Of a DNA stretch of 64,000 bases, positions 59,862 to 64,000 are shown in pieces. Within the stretch, counting starts at the first letter, position 1; each line of letters starts with the position of its first letter. The DNA is from an uncultured bacterium (GTDB taxonomy: Bacteria; Bacillota; Clostridia; Lachnospirales; Lachnospiraceae). The stretch spans positions 62,001 to 126,000 of the forward strand of contig CAMTMP010000001.1 in assembly GCA_947073545.1 (NCBI GenBank), written 5' to 3'. The notes under the pieces are model-generated. The model was not told the DNA's origin, ran no database searches, and saw only the letters and a program-made list of their open reading frames with translations. Position numbers and translations under genes: made by a program.

Positions 59862-59895
59862 CAGCCGTTTTCCATCCGGGGAGACGGCTGTTTTT
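59862..59895 (+). terminator. intrinsic terminator in the second operon leader
   Basis: CAGCCGT-TTTCCATCCGGGGAG-ACGGCTG-TTTTT. Confidence 0.7.
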
Positions 59896-59918
59896 ATCAG
59901 AAAGGCGGTGGTTTTACT

Positions 59919-60419
59919 TTGTCCCAAACAATGTCCAAAGCTCCCGGCAGAGCCTCTCCCTGTAAAGGCAGATCCTGCAGGAGTCCGACAGCCATACTGA
60001 AAAATGAGCGCGGGGATGTCAACTACTTCAGTACCGTGGTATTCATCTTCATTGCGGTGCTCCTGCTGGCTTTCATCCTGAACCTGTTCAGCATCATCTC
60101 CACCAAACAGGAGCTGGATCACTGTGCAGACCAGATGGTGAAACAGATCCAGCTCTCCGGAGGGATCAACGGGGAAACAGATCAGCTTTTTCAGTTCCTC
60201 TGTTCTCAGATCGAGGGGGCTGAAAATATCTCCTATACCATTGACACCTCCTACAAGTCGCCCACCCCGTCCGGCATGAGCCGGGCCATCCAGCTGGGCA
60301 CCCCTTTTTACATCACCATCACGGGCAGGGCAAAGCTGGGAGGCTTCTGGAACTTCAACCTGGTGAACATCACGGTTGTCTCCAGAGGGGCAGGCGTCAG
60401 TGAGCATTACTGGAAGTGA
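59919..60419 (+). CDS. TadE-like / DUF4320-type pseudopilin-like protein
   Basis: NERGDVNYFSTVVFIFIAVLLLAFILNLFSIISTKQELDHCADQMVKQIQLSG. Confidence 0.7.
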   Translation: MSQTMSKAPGRASPCKGRSCRSPTAILKNERGDVNYFSTVVFIFIAVLLLAFILNLFSIISTKQELDHCADQMVKQIQLSGGINGETDQLFQFLCSQIEGAENISYTIDTSYKSPTPSGMSRAIQLGTPFYITITGRAKLGGFWNFNLVNITVVSRGAGVSEHYWK

Positions 60420-60427
60420 GGTGGCCC

Positions 60428-60943
60428 ATGAAGAAACCGTTCCAATGGATGAAAAGAGGCACAGGCCGGAATCCCCTCGGAAATGACCGCGGGGATATTT
60501 CTGTCTTTACCTGCTTTTTTGTAGTGGGGATCGTGATGCTGGTCTCCTTCCTGCTGCTGTACGCCTCCATCCGCATCACCTGCATCAACATCCGTAACGG
60601 CGCAAAGATGGAGCTGAACAACCTGAGCGCCAGCATCTATGCAGATACCTACCGTTCCCAGAGGGAGACCAATTTCAGCGAATACTTAAATACCCTCTAC
60701 TCCAGCAGCGATTATACCGCCATGCTGGAAGACATGGTGACAGACGGCCTTGCAAACAAGATCCCTCTCTCCACGGATGACTACCGGGTAAGGGATATCC
60801 GACTTTCGTTCCATGTGACAGGCGACCGGGTGGAGTATGTGTTCACCTGCAATGTCGAGTTCTATGTCTACATGTTCGGCCACTCCTATCCTGCCATTAT
60901 CCGGCCCGTGGAGCTGACCGGCTACCACAACACCAAATTTTAG
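60428..60943 (+). CDS. TadE/F-like pseudopilin-like protein
   Basis: NDRGDISVFTCFFVVGIVMLVSFLLLYASIRITCINIRNGAKMELNNLSASIYADTY. Confidence 0.65.
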   Translation: MKKPFQWMKRGTGRNPLGNDRGDISVFTCFFVVGIVMLVSFLLLYASIRITCINIRNGAKMELNNLSASIYADTYRSQRETNFSEYLNTLYSSSDYTAMLEDMVTDGLANKIPLSTDDYRVRDIRLSFHVTGDRVEYVFTCNVEFYVYMFGHSYPAIIRPVELTGYHNTKF

Positions 60944-60985
60944 GCTGCGAAAGACAGCCGCCAGACATGAAAGGAGCTTATGCTT

Positions 60986-61102
60986 ATGAAAAAACTGTTT
61001 ACATCCAAAAAATTCATCCTTACCACCCTGTTCACCGCCCTTGCCGGTTTCCTGGCATTCCGCTTCATCGGACGCCGCAGGGCAGCAGGCAGCAGTTTAT
61101 GA
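60986..61102 (+). CDS. 38-aa single-TM small protein
   Basis: Manual translation MKKLFTSKKFILTTLFTALAGFLAFRFIGRRRAAGSSL* after AAGGAG; not in the supplied track (below length cut-off). Confidence 0.6.
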   Translation: MKKLFTSKKFILTTLFTALAGFLAFRFIGRRRAAGSSL

Positions 61103-61204
61103 CGGCCGGACTGACAATGCCTCATAAAATTTCATCTTCTGTTGAAAAACCTTACTTTAAAACCGTAAGGGATATACAGAAAGAAAAAAGGAGATGACTG
61201 CCAT

Positions 61205-61783
61205 ATGAAGAAAATTTTAAGATCCAGAGGATTCCTTGTCACAGTCCTTTCTGTTTCCTGTATCGCCATCCTCGCCGTCTGCTGGCTGGTGAGCCGGGAT
61301 ACAAAGACCGGCTTCCTGCCGGATGAACAGCCCCCGGAGACCGTCCAGGAGGAATGGAAGGATACCCCGGATGTCACGGATTCCGCTGGAGGTTCCCAGA
61401 ACCGTACAGATGCCGGGATCCCCGGCCAGAACAGCGCAGAGGAAAAGCTGGAGGGATACCCGAAGGTGGCGGAGGAATCCGGACAGGAGATCGTGATCGA
61501 CTTTGTTCCCGAAGAAACAAAGGATGAAACGCCTCCCCCGCCCCCGGAAGGCAGGACTGTCACGGCAGACCCTGGCGGGGAGCATCCTGTAAACCCGGCC
61601 CCGGAGACAGCCTCCGCACCTGCAGAGACCGGAAAAGAAGATCCCCCTGCCCCCGGCTCCACCAATGAAAACGGCGCCGTATACGATCCCGTATTCGGCT
61701 GGGTAGTTCCCGGACAGGTCAACCAGTCTTCCATAGACAGCAGCGGAGACCCCAGCAAGATGGTCGGGAACATGGGGAACTGA
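61205..61783 (+). CDS. single-TM Pro/Glu-rich conjugation-module protein
   Basis: N-terminal TM FLVTVLSVSCIAILAVCWLV then low-complexity extracytoplasmic tail. Confidence 0.65.
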   Translation: MKKILRSRGFLVTVLSVSCIAILAVCWLVSRDTKTGFLPDEQPPETVQEEWKDTPDVTDSAGGSQNRTDAGIPGQNSAEEKLEGYPKVAEESGQEIVIDFVPEETKDETPPPPPEGRTVTADPGGEHPVNPAPETASAPAETGKEDPPAPGSTNENGAVYDPVFGWVVPGQVNQSSIDSSGDPSKMVGNMGN

Positions 61784-61934
61784 TGATGCTCTGCAGAGTA
61801 TCACAGATACACAACTGAATACTGAAACCGGAAAACCGCCTCCCGATGGCGGTTTTCTTTTGTGCATCAATCCACAGAAAACACATCGGCAATACGTTTT
61901 TCTGTCACATAAAAAGATTGGAGTGTGATACTGT

Positions 61935-63662
61935 TTGAAACGCTTTTATGCCCTCCTCAGCACTGCCGCCCTTCTGCTCTGCCTGTGTTCCTCACAGGCT
62001 CTTGCTTCCGGACAGGGCAACCTTGATGGAGGAGGCGGCAACATGAACCAGGGCACTTCCACCAACTTCTGGTCTCCCGGAAATGACGGGGTAAGGGTAA
62101 CGGTGGTGGATGCCCAGTCCGGAGCTGCCGTGAGTACGCCGGTGGATTTCGCCAACCGAAGCCAGTCCTCCGCAATGCTTCATTTTGGCAAGGTGAACAA
62201 GATCCAGTACCGGGATGGGGCTTCGCTCTCCTTACAGTCCGGCGTACCCTATAACTGCCGCCAGCCCGCCTATTCCATGCCGGCCATCATAACCAGCAAC
62301 AGCCGGCCTGCCACCATTGAAGCCATCAAGCGCTATTTCTGTTCGGAGTATGCCTGCATGATGGTGGCGGATGCCGCAGGTGTCAGCTATGAGCGTATGC
62401 TGTCAGGAGAATATAAGATCCTTTTAGAACCCATTGCCTACGTCACTTTTAACGGGGCAAAATACGCCTTTACGGCAACGGAGGCGGCACTCTATGACCA
62501 GCTCTCCGGCGGCTCCCTGCGGAGTAAGCTGCCCTCGGTAGCGTTCCAGAATCTCCCCCTGGCCCTGTTCCTGGAATACAGCGACCTTGGATTTCCGGCC
62601 TGGGGCGGAAGCAGGCGGGGAATACAGTCCAATGCGGATATCATAAACGCCCTGGGAGTCGGCATTGTCTGGTTTGAAGAAACGGAAGAACCCGGCGGGG
62701 AGATCGAAGCGCCGGATGTGGAATACCGGGTGGATACAGATGTGATCACTGCCATCCGTCTGCAGACGAACGGGCGGCTGACTCCGGACAACCCGGCAAC
62801 GGTCACCTTCCATATCATGGGAAGGAGCTACACCGTCCGGAACATTGTCATACCAGCCCACGACTCTCAGCTGGTATGGGTGAAATGGCACACGCCCCCT
62901 GCACCCCAGACCATTACCATCACGGTGACGTTAAGCAGCGGCTTTACCGCCCAGGATACCTTTGTGGCGAAAATTGTGGACTTAAATGAAAAGATACCGC
63001 CTGACCCTTTGGCTACGGACATCAATCCCGGTTATTCTGTCCCTGCCCTCCCGGTGAACCCACAGAAACTCAGTGCAGGCTGGGGCGTCTGGAGCTGTCA
63101 CTGGGTTCCAAACTGGCAGTGGCATTCCCACGGATGCAGCAGCTCCTGTTCAGATGACTGCTCCGGAGGACATGGCGAATGGGTGGATGAAGGAGACTGG
63201 GAATATGACTATACCAGCTATTCTGCCTCCATCAGCGGCACCATGACTTTAATGCCGGATGATATCGTGCCGACAGCAAACGGGAAAGACATGAAGAGCG
63301 GGTACGGCGTCAAAACGGAAGTACGGGCCACACTGTCCACAAACTCGCCGGATGGGCACCACAGCAACCCGCAGACTGCCTTTTCCGTATTTCCGGAGTT
63401 TCAGTATAATACCTACCTGCGGCTCCTGCAGCGCGTTTCCAGCGGACGCAGTGCAAAATTTGCCTTCCAGCCCAATGAGTTTTCCACCTATGGGCGCACC
63501 GTGCATTTCACACCGGTATGGTTTCCGGACAGCACAAGCTATGTGGTATATACCCAGGTATGGGACGCATGGACACCGGACGGAATGCTCTCGGTCAACC
63601 TGAATGACTACATCACCATCCACCAGAGCGTGTTTGATGACTGGTATACCAACCGTGAATAG
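61935..63662 (+). CDS. large secreted protein with Trp/Cys/His-rich insert
   Basis: TTG start; signal peptide RFYALLSTAALLLCLCSSQALA; segment WSCHWVPNWQWHSHGCSSSCSDDCSGGHGEW. Confidence 0.65.
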   Translation: MKRFYALLSTAALLLCLCSSQALASGQGNLDGGGGNMNQGTSTNFWSPGNDGVRVTVVDAQSGAAVSTPVDFANRSQSSAMLHFGKVNKIQYRDGASLSLQSGVPYNCRQPAYSMPAIITSNSRPATIEAIKRYFCSEYACMMVADAAGVSYERMLSGEYKILLEPIAYVTFNGAKYAFTATEAALYDQLSGGSLRSKLPSVAFQNLPLALFLEYSDLGFPAWGGSRRGIQSNADIINALGVGIVWFEETEEPGGEIEAPDVEYRVDTDVITAIRLQTNGRLTPDNPATVTFHIMGRSYTVRNIVIPAHDSQLVWVKWHTPPAPQTITITVTLSSGFTAQDTFVAKIVDLNEKIPPDPLATDINPGYSVPALPVNPQKLSAGWGVWSCHWVPNWQWHSHGCSSSCSDDCSGGHGEWVDEGDWEYDYTSYSASISGTMTLMPDDIVPTANGKDMKSGYGVKTEVRATLSTNSPDGHHSNPQTAFSVFPEFQYNTYLRLLQRVSSGRSAKFAFQPNEFSTYGRTVHFTPVWFPDSTSYVVYTQVWDAWTPDGMLSVNLNDYITIHQSVFDDWYTNRE

Positions 63663-64000
63663 CCATATTCTTTTTGTTTATGAGCTGCTGGCCTTTGCGT
63701 GCATCGCTGGATTTGCCGCATACGACCTGAAAAAGAAGCGGGTGTCCGACCGGGTGCTCCTGCTTTTCCTTCCCTTTGCCCTTGCTGCGCCCATGATCCG
63801 CACAGGTGCATTCGGAACCGCCCTTCTGCCGCTTTTATTTTTATACTCTTTTATGGGGGCGGCAGCAGGCTTTGTGATCTTACTGACCGCCGCAATGCTG
63901 TCAAGGGAGGGCGCCGGCATCGGGGGCGGGGATATCAAGCTGGCAGCAGTCATGGGATTTATCTACGGCCCTGCCCGTATGCTGACTGTCCTGCTTATTG
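63655..64000 (+). CDS. A24 prepilin peptidase (TadV/CpaA-like), truncated by window edge
   Basis: Manual translation from GTG: VNSHILFVYELLAFACIAGFAAYDLKKKRVSDRVLL...GAGIGGGDIKLAAVMGFIYGPARM (GxGD motif); 8-nt overlap with upstream gene. Confidence 0.85.
   Translation, partial: MNSHILFVYELLAFACIAGFAAYDLKKKRVSDRVLLLFLPFALAAPMIRTGAFGTALLPLLFLYSFMGAAAGFVILLTAAMLSREGAGIGGGDIKLAAVMGFIYGPARMLTVLLI

Larger units (their letters stand above)
36629..64000. mobile_element. integrative conjugative element (left end to window edge; other end not in window)
   Basis: tRNA 3'-fragment junction followed by contiguous VirB6/VirB4/VirD4-type conjugation genes and accessory cargo. Confidence 0.85.

Overview
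The window looks like a Lachnospiraceae-type Firmicutes chromosome (taxon inferred from gene content) that passes into a large integrative conjugative element. About 1-36.6 kb is chromosomal and mostly on the minus strand. It holds a VWA lipoprotein, an ECF sigma/anti-sigma pair, a decaying arabinoside-utilisation locus (broken LacI regulator, GH51, two ABC permeases, truncated binding protein), GH13, ftsH-hpt-tilS-spoIIE-like-divIC-yabQ-yabP-rqcP-hup-mazG, a PEGA protein, a CotS-like protein, cca, GH3, a HAD hydrolase, an acetyltransferase and two AraC regulators. tRNA-Pro(CGG), a Kef-type antiporter, trxA, trmB, a D-Ala-D-Ala carboxypeptidase and a membrane-anchored MerR follow. At 36629-36669 there is an orphan 3' half of a tRNA-Arg(CCU) on the minus strand, read as the element/chromosome attachment junction. 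From there to the right edge the sequence is a conjugative element: VirB6/TrbL-like, C39 peptidase, PrgI-VirB4 fusion, VirD4, an S1-domain protein, then a TadE-like/DUF4320 and A24 prepilin-peptidase module. Its other end, integrase and relaxase are not in the window. Two AT-rich cargo blocks interrupt the conjugation genes and look like defence systems: (i) a three-gene operon at 39.4-41.5 kb (unknown protein, wHTH plus zinc-ribbon protein, Mrr-like PD-(D/E)XK nuclease), and (ii) a 1517-aa antiparallel protein at 55.1-59.7 kb (N-terminal PD-(D/E)XK-like region, STAND-type P-loop NTPase, long C-terminal region), resembling Avs architecture. Just downstream of each cargo block is the same 30-bp sequence with ~11-bp-phased GGCAC repeats, an identically spaced extended -10, and an intrinsic terminator in the leader. 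This looks like an element-specific promoter/attenuator pair driving the two conjugation operons. All calls come from reading the sequence and supplied translations; no database search was run.
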